Below are positions 51,609-60,814 of a stretch of 64,000 bases of DNA, one piece after another. Numbering within the stretch: position 1 is the stretch's first letter; each line of letters opens with the position of its first letter. A program made the position numbers and the translations under genes. The stretch covers positions 1 through 64,000 of the forward strand of contig NZ_JAMXBE010000002.1 in NCBI RefSeq assembly GCF_024704835.1, written 5' to 3'. The stretch comes from Parapedobacter tibetensis (GTDB taxonomy: Bacteria; Bacteroidota; Bacteroidia; Sphingobacteriales; Sphingobacteriaceae). The notes under the pieces were generated by a model. That model saw nothing but the letters and a program-made list of their open reading frames with translations. It was not told the origin of the DNA and did not search any database.

Positions 51609-54467
51609 TTACGAAATCATCCCCACTCCCCGCATTTCCATTTTAAGGAAACGTGCCGTTTGGTTGTTCTTGCAATTAATAAGATCCTCTGGCGTGCCAC
51701 TGAAAAGGATTTGCCCGCCTCCGGCACCTCCTTCTGGGCCGAGGTCGACCACCCAATCTGCTACTTTAATGACATCGAGGTTATGCTCGATGATCAACAC
51801 GGTATTCCCTCGATCTACCAAACGGTTGAGTACGCCGAGCAACACATTCACATCTTCGAAATGGAGACCTGTAGTGGGCTCATCAAGGATATAGAAGGTC
51901 TTGCCTGTGTCTTTCTTGGAAAGCTCCGTCGCTAGTTTTACGCGTTGCGCTTCCCCACCAGAGAGGGTTACAGAAGACTGACCCAGGGTGAGGTAACCTA
52001 ACCCCACATCCTGCAGGGTCTTGATTTTGCGGTAGATGGATGGGATATTCTCAAAGAAGGCTACGGCGTCATCAATACTCATATCCAGGACATCACTGAT
52101 GGACTTTCCACGGTAACGTACCTCCAATGTTTCTCGGTTATAGCGCTTGCCGTTGCAGGTCTCACAGGGTACCTGCACATCTGGCAGAAAGTTCATTTCA
52201 ATGACCTTCATGCCCCCACCTTGGCAGGTCTCGCAGCGTCCCCCCTTTACATTGAAGGAAAATCGTCCGGGCTTATAACCCCTAATCTTGGATTCGGGCA
52301 ACTGTACGAACAAGGCACGGATGTCCGAAAACACACCCGTATAGGTGGATGGGTTGGATCGTGGCGTACGGCCAATGGGGCTTTGGTCAATCTCGATGAC
52401 TTTATCTATATGCTCCAGCCCTTCTATTTTCTTATAGGGCAACGGTGTTTTCTTAGCCCGGAAGAAATGATGATTCAGGATCGGGTATAGGGTCTCTGTG
52501 ATGAGGCTCGACTTGCCACTGCCCGATACACCGGTTACCAGGATGAGTTTGCCCAAGGGAAGTTCAGTGGTAACGTTGCTGAGGTTATTGCCTGATGCTC
52601 CCGAAAGACGTAGGGTATGGCCATTTCCGGCCCTGCGTTTCTCCGGGAGATGGATCTCTTTCGCGCCATTAAGGTATGCGGCCGTAAGCGTGTTGGACGC
52701 CTTCAGTTGTTCGGGTCTGCCTTGTGCGACCACGAGCCCGCCATGGGCACCGGCTGCTGGTCCCATGTCTATCACATAGTCGGCATTGAGGATCATATCC
52801 TTATCGTGCTCTACCACGAGTATGGAATTGCCAATGTCGCGGAGGTTTTTAAGGGCCTTGATGAGCCGCTCATTATCGCGCTGGTGCAGCCCGATGCTGG
52901 GTTCATCAAGGATATACAACACGTTGACAAGTTGCGAGCCGATTTGGGTGGCCAAGCGGATACGCTGTGCCTCTCCTCCCGAAAGCGTTCTGGCTGTGCG
53001 ATCAAGTGTCAGGTAATTGAGCCCCACATCCAGCAGGAAACCCAGCCGCGCTCGTATTTCTTTCAGGATTTCAATGGCAATGATGCGCTGTCTTTCATTA
53101 AGACGCTGTTCGACGTCATCAAACCATGCCGCAAGCGAAGAGATGTCCATCGCGGCCAATTCATGGATGTTTTTATCGGCTATCTTGAAATGGAGGGATT
53201 CTTTTTTGAGCCGGGCGCCTTGACAAGTCGGGCAAATCCTTTTGGCGCGATATTCATCGAGGCTTTGTCCATTTACTCCCTGGCGCTCGTTTTGGTCTTC
53301 GAGCATTTTGAAAAGGCCTTCGAACGTTATCTTGTAGTCCTTGGTATTCCAGCTGCTGTAGGTGACAGGTACCGTTACGGTATCTTCTACTCCGTTAAGG
53401 AGGGCATTGAGTTGTTCCGTGGTGAGTTTTTCAATGGGAGTGGACAACGAAAAATCGAGTTTCTTGGCTACGGCCTTCAGCACTTGGAAGTTCCAAGTCT
53501 CGCGGTATTCGCCCAATGGCGCCAGCCCTCCTTTCATGATGCTGAGCTTGGCGTCGGGAATGACAACGTTGCGGTCTATTTCGTAGACATAACCCAGCCC
53601 GTCACACTGTTCGCAAGCGCCATATGGCGAGTTGAAGGAAAATGTGTTGGGCTGAGGTTCATCATAGGAAATGCCCGATTCCGCATCCATCAGGTAGCGG
53701 CTATAGAAATATTCGTTGTTGGCCTTGTCGCTAACCTTGATAATACCTTTTGCGGCTTTCATGGCTTGCATGACCGAGGTGAATAGCCGCTTGCGGTCAT
53801 TTTCGGACACAAGGAGCCGGTCTATAACCATCTCGATATCGTGGATCTTATAGCGGTCGACCTGCATCTTGGGTACAATATCCAATAATTCGCCATCCAC
53901 CCGCACTTTTACATAACCTTGTTTACGGATTTGCTCAAACAGCTCACGGTAATGACCTTTGCGGCCCTTAACCACGGGAGCCAGCACATTGATGGCTTGT
54001 CCATCAAATTGCTTGATGATGCGGTCTACCACTTGGTCTTCCGACATGCGTTCCATCCTTTTGCCGGTTACATAGGAATACGCTTCACCGGCCCGGGCAA
54101 AGAGCAGGCGCATGAAATCGTACACTTCGGTGATGGTACCCACGGTAGACCGTGGGTTTTTGCTGGTAGTTTTCTGCTCGATGGAAATGACGGGACTGAG
54201 CCCCGAGATCTTATCGACATCCGGGCGTTCCATGCCACCCAGAAACTGGCGGCTGTAGGCACTGAATGTTTCCATGTATCGGCGCTGACCTTCGGCATAG
54301 ATGGTGTCAAATGCCAATGATGATTTTCCACTGCCGCTCAATCCCGTGATGACGACCAGCTCATTGCGGGGGAAACTTACATCAATGTTTTTGAGGTTGT
54401 GTACACGCGCGCCGAATACTTCTACTTCGCTTTGCTCGCCCAGATCGGGCGTGGATTGTTTAGTCAT
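51609..54467 (-). CDS. uvrA: Excinuclease ABC subunit A
   Basis: A 952-residue protein of normal length with two ABC ATPase cassettes. Walker A1 is [14 protein letters not shown] (residues 42-55) and Walker A2 [14 protein letters not shown]. Zinc-finger cysteines are in [18 protein letters not shown], and [10 protein letters not shown] with CETCNGKRY; both LSGGEAQR signatures and the Walker B stretches ([28 protein letters not shown]) are intact. UvrA detects DNA lesions with UvrB in nucleotide excision repair. A two-hairpin repeat element with a TAAGTTTG -7 box lies directly upstream. Confidence 0.98.
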   Translation of the reverse strand: MTKQSTPDLGEQSEVEVFGARVHNLKNIDVSFPRNELVVITGLSGSGKSSLAFDTIYAEGQRRYMETFSAYSRQFLGGMERPDVDKISGLSPVISIEQKTTSKNPRSTVGTITEVYDFMRLLFARAGEAYSYVTGKRMERMSEDQVVDRIIKQFDGQAINVLAPVVKGRKGHYRELFEQIRKQGYVKVRVDGELLDIVPKMQVDRYKIHDIEMVIDRLLVSENDRKRLFTSVMQAMKAAKGIIKVSDKANNEYFYSRYLMDAESGISYDEPQPNTFSFNSPYGACEQCDGLGYVYEIDRNVVIPDAKLSIMKGGLAPLGEYRETWNFQVLKAVAKKLDFSLSTPIEKLTTEQLNALLNGVEDTVTVPVTYSSWNTKDYKITFEGLFKMLEDQNERQGVNGQSLDEYRAKRICPTCQGARLKKESLHFKIADKNIHELAAMDISSLAAWFDDVEQRLNERQRIIAIEILKEIRARLGFLLDVGLNYLTLDRTARTLSGGEAQRIRLATQIGSQLVNVLYILDEPSIGLHQRDNERLIKALKNLRDIGNSILVVEHDKDMILNADYVIDMGPAAGAHGGLVVAQGRPEQLKASNTLTAAYLNGAKEIHLPEKRRAGNGHTLRLSGASGNNLSNVTTELPLGKLILVTGVSGSGKSSLITETLYPILNHHFFRAKKTPLPYKKIEGLEHIDKVIEIDQSPIGRTPRSNPSTYTGVFSDIRALFVQLPESKIRGYKPGRFSFNVKGGRCETCQGGGMKVIEMNFLPDVQVPCETCNGKRYNRETLEVRYRGKSISDVLDMSIDDAVAFFENIPSIYRKIKTLQDVGLGYLTLGQSSVTLSGGEAQRVKLATELSKKDTGKTFYILDEPTTGLHFEDVNVLLGVLNRLVDRGNTVLIIEHNLDVIKVADWVVDLGPEGGAGGGQILFSGTPEDLINCKNNQTARFLKMEMRGVGMIS

Positions 54468-54488
54468 TTACCCCTTGTATCAATAAAT

Positions 54489-54592
54489 GCAAACTTAGAT
54501 AAATTCGCTTTCATATGCAATTTAATCGCGTTGCATATAAAAGCGAATTTATCGATCTCTCCTCTGCCGTTGGGAGACAACTTTTATAGAGG
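54489..54592 (-). repeat. Two-hairpin repeat element, copy 2, upstream of uvrA
   Basis: Reading on the minus strand: hairpin 1 TCTCC/GGAGA around a 10-base loop with GGCAG (plus-strand arms 54558-54562 and 54573-54577), then hairpin 2 with 23-base arms at 54498-54520 and 54531-54553 matching at 22 positions, then TTATCTAAGTTTGCA. The final TAAGTTTG (54490-54497) is a perfect -7 box 22 bases from the uvrA ATG. Confidence 0.88.
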
Positions 54593-54617
54593 AAATATAC
54601 GGAAATAGTATGGATAG

Positions 54618-54745
54618 TTTCACGCAGGGTGCACGACAAAACGCAACATGCTGTTTAAAAATGTTCACGCAGAGCTCACAAAGGCGCTCCGCTTTCTCGC
54701 TAAGACCGCTAAGGAATGGGCTTGGCGCACTTTGCGTGAAACCTG
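54618..54745. repeat. CGCTAAG-type spacer repeat
   Basis: The stretch begins with GTTTCACGCAG and ends with TTTGCGTGAAAC, inverted ends around CACAAAGGCGC and CGCTAAGACCGCTAAGG. It resembles a low-complexity repeat I know from many bacterial genomes. With the element at 54489-54592 it fills the gap between uvrA and the DUF2157 gene; no gene is visible. Confidence 0.55.
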
Positions 54746-54838
54746 CTAGCTGTTGTGCACCAAACGATCAGCATAGATGATAAATCTTGGCGGTATGTCT
54801 CGATTATTCCTACCTTAGTCTCTTTAAAAGGCACTATC

Positions 54839-55894
54839 GTGAAAAAATTGGATATCAGCAAACAAGAGAAGGAAACATTGGATGATGCGATATCTCATTG
54901 GCGGGAGCACGACCTGATTGATGATGAACTGGCAAAGCAATTGACGGATTCATATGAGTTGAAAGGCTTTGATTGGAAACGATTGGCCCAGTATTCTTTT
55001 TGGATTGCGCTCTCTTGTGTGGTGCTTGCTTTTCTTTCCTTATTTGTTGACGAGATGGTGCTTCGGTGGATCGAGAAGCTCTATGATACACCTGATGTGG
55101 TCATTGCTATTTTTTGTTTGGTATTGGCCATTCTATGCTATTATTGGGGATTCAAACATAAACGGAAATATCCCAATAAAACATTCAGCAATGAAGCATT
55201 GATGCTGTTGGGTGTATTCGCTACCGCCACCTTCATTGGTTATCTCGGTAAAATCATCGATAAAGGATCTGGGCATTTTTCCTTATTGTTTCTTGCCTCG
55301 GTGATCGTATATGGCATCTTGTCGGTCAAGCTTTCTTCCAAGCTCATTTGGGTGTTCACATTAGTCAGTTTCGGGATATGGTTTGCCACGGAGACAGCTT
55401 ACCATAGCAATTGGGGATTTCGTTTCTGGGGAATGAATTATCCGCTACGCTTTACGCTTTTTGGGGCATTGCTTACGGCCTTTGCCTTATTTTGGCAGCA
55501 TCGGTTCAAGCCCATTAAGCCTTTCCAGCAACTCAGTTACATCATTGGGCTCACCTATTTAATGGTAGCGCTTTGGCTGTTGTCTATTTTTGGCAATTAC
55601 AGCGATATGGATAAGTGGAGTGATGTGCGGCAATGGCGGATTTTCTACTGGGGGCTGTTGTCTACAGCGGTGTCTTTGGGGTTTGCTTGGTATGGATTGA
55701 AACGTGTGGACCACATCGCTCGGGAATTTGGGATTATCTTTTTGATCATCAATGTGTATACCCGTTTCTTTGAGTATTTATGGGACAATATCAACCGGGC
55801 TGTGTTTTTTCTGTTGCTTGCGGGATCCTTTTGGTATATCGGCCGTTGGGCGGAGCGGATATGGAGTGGGAGAGATGAAAAGAAAACCTCATAG
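54839..55894 (+). CDS. DUF2157-domain membrane protein
   Basis: A 351-residue protein from the GTG at 54839 (KKLDISKQEKETLDDAISHWREHDLI); a GTG 28 codons earlier (54755) is open but its extension looks non-coding. The cytoplasmic N-terminus (~60 residues) is the DUF2157 helical domain, after which about nine hydrophobic helices follow (IALSCVVLAFLSLFV, VVIAIFCLVLAILCYYWGF, FHSLLF-like segments). Function is unknown. The stop codon lies inside the left arm of an inverted repeat shared with the convergent yceI-like gene. Confidence 0.75.
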   Translation: MKKLDISKQEKETLDDAISHWREHDLIDDELAKQLTDSYELKGFDWKRLAQYSFWIALSCVVLAFLSLFVDEMVLRWIEKLYDTPDVVIAIFCLVLAILCYYWGFKHKRKYPNKTFSNEALMLLGVFATATFIGYLGKIIDKGSGHFSLLFLASVIVYGILSVKLSSKLIWVFTLVSFGIWFATETAYHSNWGFRFWGMNYPLRFTLFGALLTAFALFWQHRFKPIKPFQQLSYIIGLTYLMVALWLLSIFGNYSDMDKWSDVRQWRIFYWGLLSTAVSLGFAWYGLKRVDHIAREFGIIFLIINVYTRFFEYLWDNINRAVFFLLLAGSFWYIGRWAERIWSGRDEKKTS

Positions 55895-55939
55895 GTTTAC
55901 TGCTAGCATGATGGGCACTATGTAAGCCTATGAGGTTTT
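55883..55939. terminator. Bidirectional terminator-like inverted repeat
   Basis: AAAACCTCATAGG (55883-55895) is the exact complement of CCTATGAGGTTTT (55927-55939). It lies between convergent genes and includes the last codons and stop of the DUF2157 gene, so it may end transcripts from both sides. Confidence 0.6.
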
Positions 55940-55946
55940 AACACCG

Positions 55947-56477
55947 TTACTGTTTCACAAACTGTACGCTTGCTTGGATTTTGACATCGTCGCCTACGAC
56001 TACGGAGCCAGCTTCTGTCACGGCGTTCCAGGTAAGGCCAAATTCCTTGCGATTAATTTTACCTGATACGTCAAATCCTGCTTTATAGTTGCCATAGGAA
56101 TCAGTTGCTGTACCACCAAATTCCACATTGAATTTAACGGGTTTAGTGGTTTCGCCAATGGTCAGATCGCCATGTAGTATAAACTCGTCATCTCCTTTCT
56201 CCTCAACGGAAGTGGAGGCAAAGGTGATTTTGGGGTATTTATCCGCATTGAAGAAATCAGCCGATTTCAAGTGTTCATCACGTTGTGGCTGGTTGGTATC
56301 AATGCTGGATGTGTCAATGTTGAAGCTGATCTTACCCGTCGTGAAGTCTGTTTCGTTTGCTGTCTTTACCGTTCCATCAAATGTGCGAAAATGTCCGGTA
56401 ACCGTTGAAATTACCAAATGTTTTACTTTAAATACGACCTCTGAATGGGTAGGGTCTAAATTCCAAGTAGTTGCCAT
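55947..56477 (-). CDS. YceI-family lipid-binding protein
   Basis: A 176-residue protein starting TTWNLDPTHSEVVFKVKHLVISTVTGHF, the diagnostic YceI opening. The eight-stranded lipocalin-like barrel pattern continues (GKISFNIDTSSIDTNQPQRDEHLKSADFFNADKYPKITFAST, KVKFNVEFGG). Family members bind polyprenyl chains such as octaprenol and are usually secreted; no signal peptide is visible, so this one is probably cytoplasmic. A perfect TACTTTTG -7 box lies 24 bases upstream of its start. Confidence 0.95.
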   Translation of the reverse strand: MATTWNLDPTHSEVVFKVKHLVISTVTGHFRTFDGTVKTANETDFTTGKISFNIDTSSIDTNQPQRDEHLKSADFFNADKYPKITFASTSVEEKGDDEFILHGDLTIGETTKPVKFNVEFGGTATDSYGNYKAGFDVSGKINRKEFGLTWNAVTEAGSVVVGDDVKIQASVQFVKQ

Positions 56478-56500
56478 AGCTTATCGTTTTTAGTGTTTTA

Positions 56501-56508
56501 CAAAAGTA
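56501..56508 (-). promoter_or_regulatory. -7 box for the YceI-like gene
   Basis: The minus strand reads TACTTTTG, matching TAnnTTTG, 24 bases upstream of the ATG at 56477. Confidence 0.55.
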
Positions 56509-56623
56509 AAAGTAAATATTTGAACACGCATTGAACTAGGTTAAGTTATGCTTAAATAAAAAAAAGTCGCAACAGCATGACCATTACGGCTTAAATTAGA
56601 TAACAATAAGAAAATGGGATTGT

Positions 56624-57040
56624 TTAGTCGATTTGGATATCGTAGGTGATGTCTACTCCTCCCGCAGCCAACATATCATGTACGGAACAGTATTTTTTTA
56701 CAGCCAGTTCTGCGGCTTTTTCCGCTTTGGCTTTATCGATGTTTCCTTTGAGATAAAATGTGATATGGATGGTCGTAAAAATATGAGGTGTTTCTTCCCG
56801 CCGCTGGCCCTCCACATCGATGTTGACATCGTCAATTTGCTGGCGTTGCTTTTTGAGGATGCTCACCAAGTCTAGTGCGCTGCATGAGCCAAGGGCCATA
56901 AGCACCAGCTCCATTGGGCGTGCACCCAAACCTTCGCCTCCAATATCCGGCGAGCCATCAATATGTATCTTTGCCGTTGTGCTGCTGCTGACACCCTCAA
57001 AATGTACGGCATCATTGGTTCTATAAAGGGATATTTTCAT
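56624..57040 (-). CDS. OsmC/Ohr-family peroxidase-like protein
   Basis: A 138-residue protein from the ATG at 57040 (MKISLYRTNDAVHFEG). The two reactive cysteines of the family are in ALGSCSALDLVSIL and AVKKYCSVHDMLAAG, with RPMELVLMALGSCSALD matching the OsmC helix motif. Proteins of this type reduce organic hydroperoxides with a Cys pair. The start is 18 bases after the stop of the upstream gene, so both may be transcribed together. Confidence 0.93.
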   Translation of the reverse strand: MKISLYRTNDAVHFEGVSSSTTAKIHIDGSPDIGGEGLGARPMELVLMALGSCSALDLVSILKKQRQQIDDVNIDVEGQRREETPHIFTTIHITFYLKGNIDKAKAEKAAELAVKKYCSVHDMLAAGGVDITYDIQID

Positions 57041-57057
57041 CACAATAAATCGTTTAT

Positions 57058-58224
57058 TCAACTACTTGCTAATGCCTGTGTAATATCATTGACAATGTCC
57101 TCCACATCCTCTAGTCCTACGGATATCCGGATGCTTCCAGGTTGTATACCCAATTGCAGGCGTTCGTCATCCGTCAGTTTGGAATGGGTAGTAGAGGACG
57201 GATGCGTGGCAATGGTGCGTGAATCCCCCAGATTGGAGGTAATCCGTATCATCTTCAGGGCGTCTAAAAACCGTTTGGCCCGTTCGAACCCTCCTTTGAT
57301 GACAAAGGTGACAATACCGCCGCCTGCTTTCATCTGCTTTTTAGCCAATTCATATTGCGGGTGTGATGGAAGGAACGGATAGCGTACCTCTTGCACTTGG
57401 GCGTGTTGTTCCAATGTTTGTGCCACATGGAGCGCATTGCTGCAATGGCGATCCATCCGCAGACCAAGGGTTTCCAAGCTTTTGGAAATGACCCAGGCAT
57501 TGAAAGGAGCCATAGATGGACCGGTATGGCGGATGAAAAACATTAACTCATCGATTAGCTCTTTTTTGCCTACCACTACACCGCCTAATACACGACCCTG
57601 TCCATCCATGTATTTGGTGGCCGAATGACTTACCAGGTCAAAGCCATAGCGAATGGGTTTTTGCAAATAGGGCGTAGCAAAACAATTGTCGACATTGAGG
57701 ATGATATTGGGGTATTTTTCCTTGAATTTACCCAACCATTCCAAATCCACCAATTCCAGCCCGGGGTTTGATGGAGTTTCTAGAAAAATCATCCGCGTAT
57801 TGGGCTGGATGGCTTTTTCCCAGTCATCCGGCTTGGATGCATCCACATAGGTGGTGGTGATGCCCCAACGTGGGAGCAATTTGGTGAATAGCTGGTGAGT
57901 GGATCCGAAAATTGCCCGGCAGGATACGATGTGGTCGCCGCTTTGGAGCAGCGCCGCAAATGAAGCGAAGACAGCAGCCATCCCCGAAGAAAAGGCAAGT
58001 CCAGCCTCAGCACCTTCCATGGCGCAAATCTTGTTGATAAATTCCGTGGTATTGGGGTTGGAATATCGCGAATACACGTTGCCTTCTTCCTCCTCAGCGA
58101 ATATGGCACGCCCCTGTTCGGCATTATCAAAGACAAAGCTGGAAGTAAGGTATAAGGGTACTGCATGTTCGCGATATGGAGAGCGGTCTGCCTGCTCCCG
58201 AATGGCCTTTGTCTGTTCGTTCAT
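57058..58224 (-). CDS. Trans-sulfuration PLP enzyme, probably O-succinylhomoserine sulfhydrylase
   Basis: A 388-residue protein from the ATG at 58224 (MNEQTKAIREQADRSPYREHAVPLYLTSSFVFDNAEQG). The Cys/Met metabolism fold is clear: YSRYSNPNTTEFINKICAMEGAEAGLAFSSGMAAVFASF, ILNVDNCFATPYLQKPIRYG and the PLP lysine in DLVSHSATKYMDGQGRVLGG. The opening and the lack of a gamma-lyase signature favour the MetZ-type sulfhydrylase used for homocysteine synthesis; cystathionine synthase or lyase activity is possible. It ends 18 bases before the OsmC gene. Confidence 0.88.
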   Translation of the reverse strand: MNEQTKAIREQADRSPYREHAVPLYLTSSFVFDNAEQGRAIFAEEEEGNVYSRYSNPNTTEFINKICAMEGAEAGLAFSSGMAAVFASFAALLQSGDHIVSCRAIFGSTHQLFTKLLPRWGITTTYVDASKPDDWEKAIQPNTRMIFLETPSNPGLELVDLEWLGKFKEKYPNIILNVDNCFATPYLQKPIRYGFDLVSHSATKYMDGQGRVLGGVVVGKKELIDELMFFIRHTGPSMAPFNAWVISKSLETLGLRMDRHCSNALHVAQTLEQHAQVQEVRYPFLPSHPQYELAKKQMKAGGGIVTFVIKGGFERAKRFLDALKMIRITSNLGDSRTIATHPSSTTHSKLTDDERLQLGIQPGSIRISVGLEDVEDIVNDITQALASS

Positions 58225-58333
58225 GTCCGATTTTAATTGGACAAATTTAGCCAAAGTTGCGGGGATATGCAAATTAGCTTGATTACGGCAGGGTTAAAAT
58301 GCTTTGGAAGAATTTAACCCTTCCTTTTATCCA

Positions 58334-58768
58334 TCACCTATTTTTTCGTTCCCGCATTTGGTGATCCAACGAATATGGTCCTGACCCGATCACAAAGAAA
58401 ACGACGAGCAGTGTAAGCACAATAATGGAAATCCATAATTCTGAATTGAGGAAGGTAAGTCCCCGTGTAATGTTTACGAAAAAGACGGCCCCAAATAAAA
58501 TGGGTAGCTGAAAACCGATTGCTACACGGGTGATCAGACCAATGGCAATCAGTATGCCACCCACTAGATGAGAGAAGGCAATATAGTGCACTGCTCCCCA
58601 TGTGTAAATGATGTGGGTTTCTTCGATTAGCCGCCTCAGTGACGTTGTATCGGCAAGGAATGTCACCCCTTTGAGAAAAATAATTATCCCTAATGCAATG
58701 CGGAGCACATCTAACCACCGGGGATGGTGGGTGTCGCCCCAATATTCGATTCTTTGGATGAGTTTCAT
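58334..58768 (-). CDS. DoxX-family membrane protein
   Basis: A 144-residue protein from the ATG at 58768 (MKLIQRIEYWGDTHHPRWLDVLRIALGIIIFLKGV). Four hydrophobic helices are visible (LDVLRIALGIIIFLKGVTFLA, VHYIAFSHLVGGILIAIGLITRVAIG, LPILFGAVFFVNI, LWISIIVLTLLVVFFVIG). DoxX-like proteins are small quinone- or thiosulfate-linked membrane proteins or are of unknown role. The ATG is chosen because the preceding 24 codons look non-coding and GGAGG precedes it. Confidence 0.82.
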   Translation of the reverse strand: MKLIQRIEYWGDTHHPRWLDVLRIALGIIIFLKGVTFLADTTSLRRLIEETHIIYTWGAVHYIAFSHLVGGILIAIGLITRVAIGFQLPILFGAVFFVNITRGLTFLNSELWISIIVLTLLVVFFVIGSGPYSLDHQMRERKNR

Positions 58769-58902
58769 GACTGGACCTCCTTTCAGATTAAACCGGCATT
58801 TGAATAAACTAAAGTTAGGGAACTTAAAATGAAATTCCAAACGGCGAGGTCAAAAGAGGGGATAACATATTAGCGGCATCTTATTGCCGATTGCTTTGTA
58901 AC

Positions 58903-58936
58903 AAAAAAGCCTGCTTTTTGAGTCAAAAAGCAGGCT
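58903..58936 (-). terminator. Rho-independent terminator after pdhB
   Basis: AGCCTGCTTTTT (58908-58919) pairs with AAAAAGCAGGCT (58925-58936). Read on the minus strand the stem is followed by six T residues, ideal for ending pdhB transcription. Confidence 0.85.
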
Positions 58937-58966
58937 ATCTACTATGAATAAATAATCACATGGTGA

Positions 58967-59953
58967 CTATTTTTTAATATACATGACTTCTTTCACGGTT
59001 TTAACTACCTGAGTAATGCTGGGTAGCGCAGCTTGGAGCAAGGTAGGTGCATAAGGTATTGGCACATCCGCAGAGTTAATCCGTGTTACCGGAGCATCCA
59101 AGTAGTCAAATGCATCGCGTTGCACCTTATAGGCGATTTCAGAAGAGATAGCGGCCAATGGCCATGCTTCCTCCACGATGACTAAACGATTTGTTCGCTT
59201 TACGGAATTGATAATGGTGTCATAGTCGATGGGGCGTACTGTGCGCAGATTAATCAGGTCTACATCGATACCTTCTTTGGTCAGCTCTTCAACCGCGGGT
59301 TGTACCACGCGGGGCAGCATTTTGCCAAACGTTACCACCGTTACGTCGTTACCTGATTTTACAGTATGGGCCTTGCCGAGTTCCAGGTAATATTCCTCTT
59401 CGGGTACCTCACCCTTATCGCCGTACATCACTTCGGATTCCATGAAAATTACAGGATCCGGATCAATAATGGATTGCTTCAACAGGCCTTTCGCATCATA
59501 AGGATTGGCAGGCACCACCACTTTAAGCCCTGGCGTATTGGCATACCAATTCTCGAAATTCTGAGAGTGCTGAGCAGCTAGCTGGCCAGCATTTCCCGTA
59601 GGGCCGCGGAAAACCATGGGGATAGGGAATTGGCCGCCACTCATGGAGTACATCTTGGCGGCAGAATTGATCACTTGGTCAATGGCAACCAGTGAAAAGT
59701 TGAATGTCATGAATTCAATGATAGGTTTGAGCCCATTCATGGCGGCACCAATACCGATACCTGTAAAGCCAAGCTCCGAAATAGGCGTGTCGACAATGCG
59801 TTTGGGCCCAAATTCGTCAAGCATGCCTTGACTCACTTTATAAGCCCCATTGTATTCCGCCACTTCCTCACCCATCAAGAATATCTTTTCATCTTTGCGC
59901 ATTTCTTCGTTCATTGCCTCACGAAGCGCTTCTCTGAATTGTATTTCTCTCAT
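58967..59953 (-). CDS. pdhB: Pyruvate dehydrogenase E1 component, beta subunit
   Basis: A 328-residue protein of full length, starting MREIQFREALREAMNEEM. MGEEVAEYNGAYKVSQGMLDEFG, DTPISELGFTGIGIGAAMNGLKPIIEFMTFNFSLVAIDQVINSAA, and GPTGNAGQLAAQHSQNFENWY are typical of the E1-beta transketolase pyrimidine-binding domain, and LINLRTVRPIDYDTI and VIVEEAWPLAAISSEIA of the C-terminal domain. It works with an E1-alpha subunit encoded elsewhere to decarboxylate pyruvate with thiamine diphosphate. Transcription ends at a strong terminator. Confidence 0.96.
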   Translation of the reverse strand: MREIQFREALREAMNEEMRKDEKIFLMGEEVAEYNGAYKVSQGMLDEFGPKRIVDTPISELGFTGIGIGAAMNGLKPIIEFMTFNFSLVAIDQVINSAAKMYSMSGGQFPIPMVFRGPTGNAGQLAAQHSQNFENWYANTPGLKVVVPANPYDAKGLLKQSIIDPDPVIFMESEVMYGDKGEVPEEEYYLELGKAHTVKSGNDVTVVTFGKMLPRVVQPAVEELTKEGIDVDLINLRTVRPIDYDTIINSVKRTNRLVIVEEAWPLAAISSEIAYKVQRDAFDYLDAPVTRINSADVPIPYAPTLLQAALPSITQVVKTVKEVMYIKK

Positions 59954-59986
59954 CAGTTGTATATCGTGTCAAAAATTTTCAGAACG

Positions 59987-59994
59987 CAAACCTA
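59987..59994 (-). promoter_or_regulatory. -7 box for pdhB
   Basis: The minus strand reads TAGGTTTG, a match to TAnnTTTG, 34 bases upstream of the ATG at 59953. Confidence 0.5.
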
Positions 59995-60043
59995 CTACAA
60001 AAAATTGATATTTTTGATGCCCTCCTTGTCAAATTTTTGATAA

Positions 60044-60094
60044 CCCTCCTAGGTTTTCCCAATGAGGAGATTCCCTTGTAGACCTCCTAGGTTT
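60044..60094. repeat. Paired CCTCCTAGGTTT repeats
   Basis: CCTCCTAGGTTT occurs twice within about 50 bases of the mqnB-pdhB gap. The core CCTAGG is itself palindromic. It may be a small repeat or a processing site; there is no other support. Confidence 0.5.
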
Positions 60095-60100
60095 GCATGG

Positions 60101-60721
60101 TTATTGCAAATCGGCAAAGGTAGCCAACCAATGGTTTAGATTTGCTATGGCCAAAGGGATTCGCCAATTGTCCTTGTTACGGCGTTCTATATAATTTGAA
60201 ATAGCGCGCACCTGTATGGCGGGTATCCCGGCCTGCTGGGCTGCGTAGAAAGCTGCGGCCCCTTCCATACTTTCTGTATCGGGGTTAATGCGGCGGATGA
60301 CCTCATCAATCGTTCGTTCATTTCCATGCACTTTGTTGACCGTAATTCCTTTGCACGTTCGCAGTTCGCTGATAAGGGTATGACCATGATCCGTGCTGCC
60401 ATAGAACGTATGTTGAGCCAGCCCCAACGTTTCGCTGTCGATAAAATGCGCTCCGTCTTCAACCCCCAATTCTGCCAATGTATCCTGATGGATGTGCACC
60501 ACCTCGCCGAGGGCGATATTGTTGTCGAAACTACCGGCAATGCCCACATTAAGCAGCAGGTCATAACGAGTTGTGGCGAGTTTTTGGCCTACAGCAAACG
60601 CAGTGGCGATCATGCCCACACCAGTAACCAATATATCCATGCCCCGCCGTTGCTGTTCGGGCAATTGGATAAAAGGCAAAACCTCGCCTTCTGTAGCGGC
60701 TATGATCAATATGTTTTTCAT
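60101..60721 (-). CDS. mqnB: Futalosine hydrolase
   Basis: A 206-residue nucleosidase of the purine/uridine phosphorylase fold. ILIIAATEGEVLPFI, DILVTGVGMIATAFAVG, LLLNVGIAGSFDNNIALGEVVHI and NPDTESMEGAAAFYAAQQAGIPAIQVRAISNYIERRNKDNW are typical of MqnB; SMEGAA with RAISNY are the substrate-binding and catalytic parts. It releases hypoxanthine from futalosine in the alternative menaquinone route used by many Bacteroidota. MTA/SAH nucleosidase is the nearest alternative, but the IERRNKDNW ending favours MqnB. Confidence 0.92.
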   Translation of the reverse strand: MKNILIIAATEGEVLPFIQLPEQQRRGMDILVTGVGMIATAFAVGQKLATTRYDLLLNVGIAGSFDNNIALGEVVHIHQDTLAELGVEDGAHFIDSETLGLAQHTFYGSTDHGHTLISELRTCKGITVNKVHGNERTIDEVIRRINPDTESMEGAAAFYAAQQAGIPAIQVRAISNYIERRNKDNWRIPLAIANLNHWLATFADLQ

Positions 60722-60800
60722 GTTCTACTGACGAATGTACATAAAATGCACGGAATTTATACATTGCTGTGAGCTTAACCTTATAGCGCTATTATTTTAC

Positions 60801-60808
60801 TACTTTTG
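60801..60808 (+). promoter_or_regulatory. -7 box for lpxK
   Basis: TACTTTTG lies six bases upstream of the ATG at 60815. The leader would be nearly absent, a common arrangement in this phylum. Confidence 0.6.
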
Positions 60809-60814
60809 CTAACC

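Noticed and set aside
52617-53786. 389-codon open frame on the plus strand opposite uvrA
   Set aside because: It is antisense to an intact, highly conserved uvrA; the translation shows no family features and arises from codon bias of the real gene.
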